Source of the DNA: Larix kaempferi
Lineage: Eukaryota; Streptophyta; Pinopsida; Pinales; Pinaceae
NCBI GenBank assembly: GCA_027924585.1
Contig: BSBM01000150.1
Location: 15,057,001-15,121,000 of the forward strand
Reading direction: 5' to 3'
DNA: 64,000 nucleotides
Shown here: one piece after another, positions 44,450-54,534 of the stretch
Position numbering within the stretch: position 1 is the stretch's first letter
Layout of the letters: the number at the start of each line of letters is the position of its first letter
Program-made: the position numbers and the translations under genes
Notes under the pieces: generated by a model
What the model was told of the DNA's origin: nothing
The model's input: the letters and a program-made list of their open reading frames with translations, nothing else
The model's database searches: none

Positions 44450-46847
44450 TGTAATACCCCCATTTTGACCCTTAGGATATATTGGATTTTATGTAAACAT
44501 TGTTCATATGTGATGTATAATATTCCTAGTGTGGAGCTCAAGGCCAAGGCCCCGCTAGTGAATGCTCAACTTTAAGAGGAAATTATTTGACATCATGTTA
44601 TCCATGTGTTATTAAGCCATGGAAATTGTAAAATGATGTAATAAAAATACCAAGGGGATGGCTATGGATGAAACTATGAGGGGGCTATATGTATCCAATA
44701 GGGAGAGGTGAAGGGGTTATGGTATTGAACAATAGGCTTCCATATGTCACCTAAGGAACCCACTTTTGATGGTCCTAGCTGTCATTTAATTCTGCTACAG
44801 GACGTGGGTGAAAGAAATGGTTCATGAGGTCGATGGAGTGTGGGAAACCCCACAAATTCGGATGGCAGGGTATGGGGCTCTGTTTTCCTTGACCCACAAG
44901 TCACTCTACCCACTAAAATTCGTATTCCATAATCACCATTCCATTAGGTACTAGAAACTGGAGTTTGGGAGCAATAGAGAGAGAGAGCCGAGCGGTGAAG
45001 AGAAGAAGGAAATCGCGATTCTATGAAAAAAATCGATTTAGAAAGTTGATATCACCCAGAAATTTGTGTGGGAAACTCGATCCAGTAGGGGATCCGTCGA
45101 CCTGAACCCTAGGGAAATTTTACAGAGTGTGAGATGCTTAGAAACCCACGAGGAATCCCTGAGCTATTATCCAACATCCTAGTCGCAGGACAGATCCTTC
45201 TGGCTGTAACCCTGAGGAGATCTGAGCGTGGATGATAGTGTAGAAGAAAGAGAAGAGGTTGGAACCGCTTGATAAACCCGGTGAATACTGTTTGATTGAG
45301 TTACATAAGTCTGTAGCTCTATGGTTGAGCTCACTGTCTTATCTTCCTCCTCCCTCCTCTTTTGGCATGCTTGATAAACCCAACTGTGTGTTGGATTGGC
45401 ATGATTGTTGGTGTGAAACCAAGGCTACAAGTAAACCTGGGTAGTTCCTCCTTAGTGGATACATAGCCCCATCTCAGGGGTGGTCTCTGAGTGCTGAAAT
45501 ACTACAGGCTGTGAAGAGACCTATGGTTGGGTTGGAACGTTGCAGTACATAGCCAGTTGCCTGGTGTTTTCAATTAAAGATAAGTGTTTCATGTTTCCTT
45601 TGATTATGCCATTTTTATATACATGAATGATTGTTTGTTTAGGTTTGAATGCATGGATTGGTCCAGCTAATTAATGGAGATGAATACTTGTATTTTATGT
45701 TGTTATTATTCCTATGATGAAATGTTGGTAGATGCATGTTGTGTGTGTGTTTATTGTGGTTTCATTCAGCTGTGTTTATTTAAGTATGCAAATACATCTA
45801 TGTGTTTTATTTATATGTAGATATGTTCATTGATGAATATGAATAAGTTTTGTTGAGGCCCTGAAGGTGCAGAAGGTTCAATTGGGGCTTTGGGGTGGAA
45901 ATAGACACCCCCCTATGGTGTTCATGCTTTCCCCTGTAGATCAGATGAAGGGAAGGAGACATGACAGATTAGTATAAGATCCTTGCAGAGTGGGGAAGAG
46001 GCCTTGAGAAAGTTTTGGGGCACCTTTTAGGTTGGATGGACAAGATCGAAGCTATCAGATGAGGCTGAATATCATGCAGTTGCATAGAGCTTGCCAAGAT
46101 ATTTCCAATGTATTAGATTTTCCCAAAATGGAATTAGGATGAAGAAGTTATGGACCTAAGAAGTTGTGTAGTTGTGATCCCAAATTTCCGAATCTGCATT
46201 GTAGACCGCGGATTGCGAAATTCGGAAGGGTTTTTTTTTATCCATAGTTGCGAGTTGGAGTTCCGACTTCCTAGTCTTGCAAGGTCAATTGCCGATTGCA
46301 GAAATTGGAAAGGTGATATTCCCATATTGTGCAAATTGGCATTCTGACTTCTGAGTTCTGTATTGTGGATTGCGGAAGTCAGAGCTGATATTTATTCGAA
46401 ACAGAGAATTGGGGTTCTGAATTCTGAATCCCGCATTGCGGATTGTGGGAGTACTCGGAGGTGAAGTTTTCCGGAGTGGCAGAGTTTGGCGTTTCGACTT
46501 CCAAGTTCCGCATCGCAGATTCTAGATTGTGGAAGTCGGAGGCGTGTTTCGTTGAATTTGGAATTTGTGGTTCCAACATCCAAATCCCGCAATGCGGATT
46601 GCGGATTGTGAAAGTCAGAGGGATGTTTCTACGAAATTGTGAAATTGCAGTTTCGTCGTTCCGAATTCTGCATTGTGGTTTGCAGATTGTGGACGTCGTT
46701 CCGAATTCTGCATTGTGGTTTGCAGATTGTGGACTGAGGATGGTTTTTGCAGAAGTTATGGAAATTTGAAGAAAAAAAATTAGCAGTGGATTCTAAAGTT
46801 GTCTCCCCTCGCCTCTAAAGGGCACCGAGGTGGACGGGGATGTGACA
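44450..46847 (+). repeat. N 3' LTR
   Basis: 2398 bp, TGTAATACCCCCATTTTGAC...GGGGATGTGACA, uninterrupted. It is followed by CCTCT (46848-46852). Confidence 0.9.
46150..46745 (+). repeat. Hairpin-unit array in N 3' LTR
   Basis: Same array as 39130-39660, with a recent 37 bp direct duplication near 46660-46735 (GTCGTTCCGAATTCTGCATT twice). Confidence 0.75.
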
Positions 46848-46852
46848 CCTCT

Positions 46853-48359
46853 TATTTGTTTTAAAGAAAATCAAATTGACGATAAGAACGACCAACATAG
46901 ACCTGAAGTTTCCCAAGTCAAAATTTCCCTTCAAATACCTATTATTCCTCTACAAGTCCAAAACCCTCCTCCAACACCCCCTAGAGCTATGGATGCTAGG
47001 TTTGCTCCCCTTTCTCTTCCTGATGTGTTGCATGATATTCCTCAGAATTATGCTTAGAGAATTGTTTTATTTGATGGGAAAGGGTGTTTTACTGCACAAC
47101 AACATCTAGATAAGTTGAGTGATTTCATAGATTTGGTGGAAGTTGATGATGATGATGTTAAGATGAGATTGTTGGCCCAAATTATTTCTGGAGAATTTAA
47201 AAAGTGGTTTAGAGGGATTTAAGCAAGAAGTTTACAAAATTATAATGATTTTGAGACAACTTTCCTCAAAAGATGGGAAGACAAGAAAATCCATTTGTAG
47301 ATTTTGAACCAATATGATAACCTGAAAAATAATAATGTAGAGTCTATTTAGGAGTTTTATACTAGATTTATGAATCTATACAACTCAATCCCAATTGATA
47401 TCAAGCGTCCTATCGGAGCTGCTAAATTGCATTATTTCAATGCCTTTGAGAGTGATTTTGCATTGTTATTAAGAGAAAGGAAGTTTTCAACTTTACCTGA
47501 TATGTTGAGAGATGTTGTGGAAGTAGAAGTGAATCTTATGGAATTTGTAAAAATGAAACAAAAAGTGGAAGTTAATGAAAAGAAACTAAAGGAAGAAAAT
47601 CAACCTTCTACATCTCAAGTTATAGATGCTAAGTTCGATATGATGATGAGAACAATGGAAATATTGGTGGAAAGAATTTCCTTAGAAAATAGGCATGTTA
47701 TCAGAGAACAAACATAACCACAAATTAGAAATCCTAACTTCAAAAGGACTCCTATTCCTCAAATAAGGAAAAGAGACCAAAGGAATCCAGTGGACCAGAG
47801 AAACCAAGCTGAGTAACAAATCAAACCCCCTTTCCCTGGAAATTATGTTGTTGACGAAGATGCATGATTGCCTAAGAATCAAATCCATCTATTTGATAAT
47901 TTTGAACCTCATTTTTATTTAAGCATAGAAGACTATGAAAGTGCTTCTCAAGGAAATGAAGAAAATATGTTAGAACAAGAGTCAGAGCGGTACCAAAAAG
48001 GGTATCAAAATGCAGTAATCGACTTTCAAAGGAGATACAATCTTAGAAACAAGAATGTTGGTGTAAATTCAAATAAATACTCTATTGATTAGCCTTCTTC
48101 AAGTCAAAAAAATCAAGAACCTCATATGAAATATCATCCAAAGAATGATGTACCTAAGAATTCTTCAGAATGAAAGAAAGATGTTAATGTAAAAGAAACA
48201 GAAAAACCTCAGACACCCTTTAACTTTCAGAATGAAATTTCTAAAATTAATATTTCAATCCCATTCAACGAACTCTTAAAAAACGTTGAGTACAAGAATC
48301 AAATTTTTAAAATGGTGAAAGGAGAAGATGAGCAACAGCCTGGTAATTTGGAACTTCAC
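46853..48359 (+). pseudogene. U gag, main part
   Basis: One frame with many stops but no frameshift. Recognisable Gag core: LFDGKGCFTAQQHLDKLSDF, LLAQIISGEFKKWFRGI and FETTFLKRWEDKK, then EFYTRFMNLYNSIP and ENRHVIREQT. This is the retrotransposon Gag type found in Athila/Tat-like plant elements. Stops at 47055, 47220, 47298, 47349, 47715, 47814, 47865, 48090 and 48171 replace residues that are mostly Gln, Trp or Arg in relatives. The N-terminal part is at 29252-29664. Confidence 0.75.
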
Positions 48360-48800
48360 GATGATACTCCTACTATTGTTTTTGGTCCTAAAATTGAATA
48401 CGCTAGTGAAGATGTACCCCCATTCTATGTCAGTTTGAATATTCATAATATGATCCTTCACAATGCTATGTTAGATTAAGGAGCATCCCATAATCTTATG
48501 CCAACGGCTATTGTGGAAAGTCTGGGATTAGACATTACTAGGCCTTATAAAGATCTGTTTTCTTTTGATTCAAGGAAAGTAAGATGTCTAGGTCTGATTA
48601 AAGATTTGGTGGTATCATTAACTCAAATTCTTGCTAAGAGTATGGTTATGGATCTGGTAGTTGTATAAATTCCACCCAAATTTGGGATGGTATTGTCCAC
48701 ATCATGGGCATCTAAGTTGAAAGGAACTTTACAGATGGATATGTCATATGCTACTATTCCTTTGTTTGGCGATAAGAGGAGGTTATATAGAGAAAAAAAA
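48360..48800 (+). pseudogene. U aspartic protease
   Basis: PPFYVSLNIHNMILHNAMLD, then a TAA (48477-48479), then GASHNLMP. The stop sits exactly at the second residue of the catalytic D-x-G-A motif. The conserved block RPYKDLFSFDSRKVRCLGLI and then LKGTLQMDMSYATIPLFGD follows. It ends at REKKLAYVVSNQN, the place where relatives continue to reverse transcriptase. A second stop is at 48666-48668. Confidence 0.82.
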
Positions 48801-49610
48801 TTGGCATATGTGGTTAGCAATCAGAATAAGATAGAAAATAATCGTATTTCTGCTCTTGATACAAATATTGTCTCTTCTATTTTTTATTATGATATATATC
48901 CTGGAAAATTAGATTTAAACAATCTTGAAATTTTTGAACAAAATAGTCAGTTAAAGTCTGATAAAGAGAAAAATTGGAAGGAGGAACTTGATGCTGAAGG
49001 TTTATGGAATATGGAATTTGATGGAGCTATTAGCAAAGGAGGAACTAGTGCTGGTATATGGATAATGTCCCCAAGTAATGATTCTACAATTCACTCTTTT
49101 AATGTGGCTTTTGAATGCATGAACAATGACGTTGAATATGAAGCTTTAATTTTGGGTTTAAATATCTTGAAAGACTTGAAAACCAAAATAATTGCTATAC
49201 ATGGAGACTTTGAGTTAGTAGTTAGCCAAGTTAATAGTACCCAAACTAAACATCCAAATATGAGAGCATACATGAACAAAGTTTGGGATTTATTTGGAAA
49301 TTTATTTATTGAACATAAAATTTCTTTGATCCCAAGAGAACAAAATAATATTGCTGATTCTTTGGCTACTTTAGCTAGTACTTTTAAAAATCCAAAAACA
49401 AAGGCTGATGATTTCCAAATTGGCGATTTAGTATTAAAATGGGATGCCATAAATAAAGATATTGCTAAGAAGTTTGATCATTTATGGAAAGGACCGTATA
49501 TAGTAGTTGCTTATCGAGGAAGTAATGCATTCATTTTAAATGACCTGAAAGGAGAAGCAGTTAGTGGAATCCTAGTCAATGGGAGTTTTTTAAAGCACTA
49601 TTCTACTTGA
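48801..49610 (+). CDS. U archaeal-type RNase H joined to integrase C-terminal domain
   Basis: This lies within an uninterrupted 307-codon stretch (48687-49610) whose first 45 residues are the protease end. Numbering from 48687, RNase H spans residues 107-232 with all four acidic positions present: D112 (MEFDGAISKGG), E150 (NNDVEYEALI), D174 (IHGDFELV) and D224 (EQNNIADSLA). This resembles the extra (archaeal-type) RNase H of Tat elements. Residues 242-305 are the integrase C-terminal GPY/F module (FDHLWKGPYIVVAYRG). Reverse transcriptase, the normal RNase H and the integrase zinc-binding and catalytic parts are missing. There is no independent start, so as a protein it would need readthrough from protease. 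Confidence 0.75.
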   Translation: MAYVVSNQNKIENNRISALDTNIVSSIFYYDIYPGKLDLNNLEIFEQNSQLKSDKEKNWKEELDAEGLWNMEFDGAISKGGTSAGIWIMSPSNDSTIHSFNVAFECMNNDVEYEALILGLNILKDLKTKIIAIHGDFELVVSQVNSTQTKHPNMRAYMNKVWDLFGNLFIEHKISLIPREQNNIADSLATLASTFKNPKTKADDFQIGDLVLKWDAINKDIAKKFDHLWKGPYIVVAYRGSNAFILNDLKGEAVSGILVNGSFLKHYST

Positions 49611-49613
49611 ATA

Positions 49614-49971
49614 AATTAAGGAGTTCATTATATATATTCATTGTACATTTTCATTACAGTTGGTTGGGTTTTTTGGTTGCAAATATCTCAACATGTCAGA
49701 TAGATGGTTTGCGAATAAGCTAAAAAATTAAGCATCATTTTTAGCAGTTTAGTTCAGCTTTCAGTATATATTTTAAGTTTGCAGTAGTAATATTTTCAGC
49801 AATATATAGTTTGGTTTTTAGTTTCCAGCTGAAATTTTGGGAAAGACTAGGTCACAAGCTAGTTTTCAAGTTGCATGATGTAAAAGCTTAAGAACAACCC
49901 AATGGAATAGGAACTTGGTCTACAAGTTATTTACTACCTCACAGGGATGATAGCATCCCCAGTGAAGCCAA
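49614..49971 (+). other. U 3' untranslated region
   Basis: About 360 bases, AT-rich, non-coding. No clear polypurine tract before the 3' LTR (the nearest purine run is GTGAAG at 49962-49967). Confidence 0.5.
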
Positions 49972-50359
49972 TGTTAACATGCAAATTATTTGAAGAATTT
50001 ATGTGACTTTGATGTCATCTGAAGTTGAAAAATAAGAAAATTAATGCTCAGATAGAAGGAGGATAAGTCACATAAACTTATAGTTCAAAATTTGGAATTC
50101 AGTCTATACTTAGAACCATGATTGAAGATTAAAAAATTAAAGTACTTAAAGAAAGGATTGACAAGGGAAAGGATAAATTTAAAATGCATGGGATCAGGGG
50201 CTATGACCAGCAACCAAGGAAAAAGGAGCATGGGAAAATATTTAAAGACCATGTGAATTTACGCTATGACCGAGGAAAAAGGGAAGGAAGCACTAAAAAG
50301 TAAAGTGAATAAGACGAAATTCAAAACTATAAGCACATAACAGATCAATGGTATTTTCA
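49972..50359 (+). repeat. U 3' LTR, first 388 bases
   Basis: Matches 24264-24680 with a few small indels and about 7-8 percent differences. It ends where P begins (TGTCCCGAGT). The remainder would lie beyond the P/Q/R/S insertions, outside the window. Confidence 0.8.
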
Positions 50360-53145
50360 TGTCCCGAGTCACCTCGGTGCACTTTAGAGGCGATGGGAGA
50401 CAACCCTTGAATCACCTGCTAATTTTTTTTTCTCTTCTTTCTCCAAGCTGTCCAAAGGTTTCTGCAACTCTGCACCTGCATTGATCATCAGTCCGCAATA
50501 CGCAATCAGAAGTTGGAATACAAATTACAACTCCGACGAATTGCACCTTCGACAAAGCGCACCTCCGACTTTTGTATTCTGCAATCCACAGTGTGGAAAT
50601 TGGAAATCAGAACGCCAAATAAACAGCGCTAAAAACCACGTCTCTGACTTCCGCAATCCGTAGTGCAGAAATCAGAAATTGGAACACCAAATACACAATG
50701 CCGAAAACCACGTCTTCGACTTCTGCAATCAGTAGTGCAAAAATCAGAAATCAAAACGCCCAATTCACCACATCAATGTATTACTCACTCGACTTCCACA
50801 ATCTGCAACCCACATTGTGGAAGTCAGAAGTTGAAAACCTCAATTTATCAACTTTGATGAATTACCGTTCTGACTTCCGCAATCCGCAATGCGAAACTCG
50901 AAATTTGGAACTCCAACTTCGCCAACCCAGAAAAATTACATTCCTGACTTCCGCAATCCACATGCGGAACTCAGAATTCGGAACCACCATTTCACAATCC
51001 TGTAAAAAACACCCTTCTGACTTTCGCAATCCACAATCTGCATGTGGAACTCGGAAGTCAAAACCACCATTTCACTACCACGTCGAAAACGCCCTTCCGA
51101 CTTCTGCAATACGCATGCGGAACTTGGAAGTCAGAACCTCCATTTCAAAACTCTGTCAAAAACGCCCTTCTGACTTCCGCAATCTGCAATCCACATGTTA
51201 GTTCAGAAAGTCGGAAGCTCTAACCGCACAACTTCTCTAGCCCATAACTTCTTCATCTTAAGTCCATTTTGGGAAAATCTGGTACCGTTGGAAATCTATT
51301 GGTGAGAACTATGTAGCTGCAGTGTATTCAACCACACCTAATAACATTTATACTGCCCTTATTCCACTCCAAAATATGGCCTTAAACCCCATCTATGCCT
51401 CCTTACCACTCTACAAGAAGCTCTGCTCCACTCTACCATGTTCTCTCTCCTTCAACTAGTCCACATGGGTCATGAACACCATAAGGGGTGTTTATTCTTT
51501 CCACACAATCATGACTAAAGTATTATGCACCTCCTAGGCCTTGCAATTAGTCCTATTCATCAAGAACCATTCAAATACTTAGCCCTATTCATCAAGGGAC
51601 AATTCAAAGACATTATACTAATGGAAATGCAAATGTGCAGAAGCATACTCAATAACTACAGTTGAAGGAAGCATCATCCACACACAATGTATCATGAATT
51701 CATCAAATCAATAACATGCACAACATAATTAAACATAATGCATAGACATTCAACCCTATTACTCAATTGGATTGATCTATGCATTCTGACATCACAAACA
51801 CACATGCACAGATGTAAAATGACATGATTCAAGACACAAGGAACACTTATCTTTTTATTGAAATCCCCAAGAAAAATGGCTATGGACTGCAACATTCCAA
51901 CCCAACCATAGGTATCTCCCCATCCTGTATTATTCAACACTCATAGACCACCCCTGAGCTGGGGCTATGTATCCAATAAGGAGTGCCACTCGGGCTCACT
52001 CACAACATTCGTTCAAAGTCAATTAGGGTTATCCAACACATATCTAGCTTTATCAAGAAAGTGGGGAGCACGTAAGGTATTTCTAAATCAATAAGCTCAT
52101 CCATAGAGCTATAGGCATAACCAGATGACCCCAAATAGTCTAGGAAGCCCCATCACCTCCCCTCTCAACCTAAGTAAGGTCCCCTTCTTTGTTGCATTGT
52201 CCCTAGGGAGCCCCTTCCCTTAGCACTTTACCGGGAAGGTATGGCTGGTACTGACTGTTAGATCAAAGTAAATGAGCCCTCTCTAGATCTACCATGCATT
52301 CTAAACCCTCCCGGTTTCTTCCCACTGCGATCATCCCTCAGATCTTCCTTCATGTTGCGGCCAAATGGATCTATCCCATAGCAGGTTCTCATCTATCCAA
52401 TCTGGTTCTCTCATGAAATTTTGGGCATCTAAACCTCTTAGTTTTTCTCCAAGGGTCAGTTCTCTGGATACTTCATTGAATTCCACCTCCCACACAAGTT
52501 TTTCGAGCAATTTTTTCTCTGAAAATCGCGACCTCCCTCAAGATCGCGATTTCAGTTCCTTTCTTCTCTCTCTCTATCTATTGGGTCTGCATATGGGTTC
52601 AACTGCTGCCCCCCAAACTCTGGTTTCTAGTCCCTAATGGAATGGGGATCTGAGAATATGAACCACCAGGATAGAGTGACATGCGGATCAATGCAAGCCG
52701 AGCTCCATACCCTGCCATCCGACTTTTGGGTTTCCCCCACTCCATCGACCTCATGAACCATCCTCCTGCAGTACTACCTTACAACATAAATAAAAGGAAA
52801 CTAGTATAGGTCAAAGGGGTTCTCATGGTGACATATGGCAGTCTAGGGTTCAATCCCACACCTCCTCACCTCTCCCTAGTGGATACACATAACCCCCTCA
52901 TTTAGTTACATCCATAGCCATCTCCTTGGTATTTTTATTTACATGGTATCTTTTACATCGTTTACATTTTTTTCATGGCTTACTAGCACATGGTTACCAT
53001 AGTACCAAATACTTGCCTCTTCAAGGCTGAGCATTCACTAGCGGGGCCTTGTCCTTGAGCTCCACGCTAGGAATCATACATCACATGCATACAATATTTC
53101 CATTAAATCCAAAATATCCTAAGGGTCAAAATGAGGGACATTACA
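50360..53145 (-). repeat. P 3' LTR
   Basis: 2786 bp. On the minus strand TGTAATGTCCCTCATTTTGA...GGTGACTCGGGACA, clearly homologous to the N LTR but diverged and longer. Confidence 0.82.
50480..51235 (-). repeat. Hairpin-unit array in P LTR
   Basis: About ten units at roughly 79 bp spacing (for example 51015, 51094, 51174), each with GACTTCCGCAATCCGCA-type sequence followed by GCGGAACTCGGAAGTC-type complement. More copies than in N. Confidence 0.75.
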
Positions 53146-53161
53146 ATTCCCCTCCCCTTAG
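53146..53161 (-). other. P polypurine tract
   Basis: CTAAGGGGAGGGGAAT on the minus strand, abutting the LTR. It is a better tract than the N counterpart. Confidence 0.75.
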
Positions 53162-54534
53162 AATAAAACCATCCTTGGTGTTCCAATACTTAGGAATACA
53201 TATACAGTTTACACATGTCCACAATTTACCAAAAACTGTTGTAGGTCTGTGTTGCATTTCATCCTCTACTTTGAGCTTCCAAAACCAAGTCCTTTGGCCT
53301 CTACAGGCTGCTCCTGCTGGCTTTGACCTTCCAGCTCCACCTGTGGCAATTGTTCTACAACAATCCCTTCCTTTTCTTTATCTTCCAGCTGATCCACAAG
53401 CCTAAAATATTCATGGCTGCTATCTCCCTGCTGCCTTGGAAATTGTTTGAGGAATATTTTTCAACCAAATCCAATAGCTTTTGGTCTGCTGCCATGGCCA
53501 ATGTGCACAATTGACTTTCACTTTTCTCACTAGCAACACTTGGATCATAATAGCTGTAATCAATTTCTTTAATTTTCATTTGTGAATTCATCATGGCAAC
53601 TTTTGTTAGGCCCAACATAACATAAGCATTAAAATCCATCAATTACTTGCCCAATTGACATGGAAATTTCAAGCTTTATCATGATACTTCCATACATTTT
53701 CATGCTTTCCCAACATACACATGAACTCATTCATGCTCATCCTTTCACAAGGAATTTACTATTTCAACATTCACAATTTATTTCAAGCAAATAAACACAA
53801 TCAACTTTAATCCATATCATGCATTCAATAATTTTTTGTTTTCTAATTGCATTAATCTAAAAGGAAAGGGAAGAGTAAGAGGTCCCCCCTCTTACTTTTG
53901 TTCCAATTTGGAGCCACACCACCACTGTGGTTCCATGCTCCTTAGCCTCTTTCACTTCCAATGTGAATGCTTGACTCACCCTTTCTTGTTTTTGCAATGA
54001 CACTTATTGTCTAAGGTTTGTCTAAGGTTTCTCAACCAGGGAATCCTTCCCCATTGTTGCCTACAGAACCTTTGGCTGCTAGGACCCACACAAGTCAACT
54101 AGCACCACTTCCATTGCTGATCATACTGAGCTCTCTAGGACAGTCACATGTCCACATGAATTCTTAGGATACCTTCAAGGTTCTTGCTTCCATCAATACC
54201 TACACTCCATCCTTGAGTCAATTCACATGTCAAGTTTACTTTCATAGGATTTATCTCTAAATAAGGGTTTAAAAATTATAACCAAATCATATACACATAT
54301 ATATTCACACGAATAAGCAAGAAGTTGCAAGACAACCAAATATTTATATGTATTGGACGTCTTCACTCTACTCCATAAGCTCCTTCTTTGCTTTACAAGC
54401 CTTGGATAAACGGTGGAGACAATAACGAATGTTGGGATAGCACGCAAGCTGCTCCACAATCATTCGAATAGGTAATGCCAATCCAGTACATTGACTCGGT
54501 TTATCAGGAATCCCATTAATCAATATGTTAAGCC
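53162..54534 (-). pseudogene. P internal sequence with gag-like remnant
   Basis: Aligns with the N interior. The minus strand has MAADQKLLDLVEKYSSNNFQ (within 53355-53642), the start of the same small gag-like protein as in N, in a 95-codon open stretch with an N-terminal extension. No other coding seen. It ends at the Q insertion (AAGCC, 54530-54534, is the likely duplicated target). Confidence 0.5.

Larger units (their letters stand above)
29665..46847 (+). mobile_element. Element N: long-LTR non-coding element (LARD-like), split by M
   Basis: 5' LTR 29665-39767 (interrupted by M; about 2.35 kb net), Met-type primer site, a 4.7 kb internal region with only a small gag-like remnant, and a 3' LTR at 44450-46847. 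The target duplication CCTCT is at 29660-29664 and 46848-46852. The LTR copies are clearly more diverged than those of M inside it. A second copy of the family (P) lies at 50360-54534 on the other strand. Confidence 0.88.
24264..50359 (+). mobile_element. Element U: long-LTR Ty3/Gypsy (Athila/Tat-type) with deleted pol, split by N
   Basis: The 5' LTR is 24264-29201, followed by a tRNA-Asp primer site. The internal region (29202-29664 and 46848-49971, about 3.6 kb) encodes gag, protease, an archaeal-type RNase H and the integrase C-terminus. A 3' LTR beginning at 49972 is cut off at 50359 by P. The first 200 bases of the two LTRs differ at roughly 7-8 percent of positions, making this the oldest element of the right block. 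Reverse transcriptase, its own RNase H and the integrase core are absent, so it is non-autonomous. Confidence 0.85.
50360..54534 (-). mobile_element. Element P: N-family element in reverse orientation, 3' part
   Basis: 3' LTR (50360-53145), polypurine tract (53146-53161) and internal sequence up to 54534 that aligns with N 42700-44449 (same MAADQ start, same ATAAACC/GTACTGG motif). At 54534 it is cut by Q. The 5' LTR would lie to the right of the window. It is inserted in the 3' LTR of U. Confidence 0.82.
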
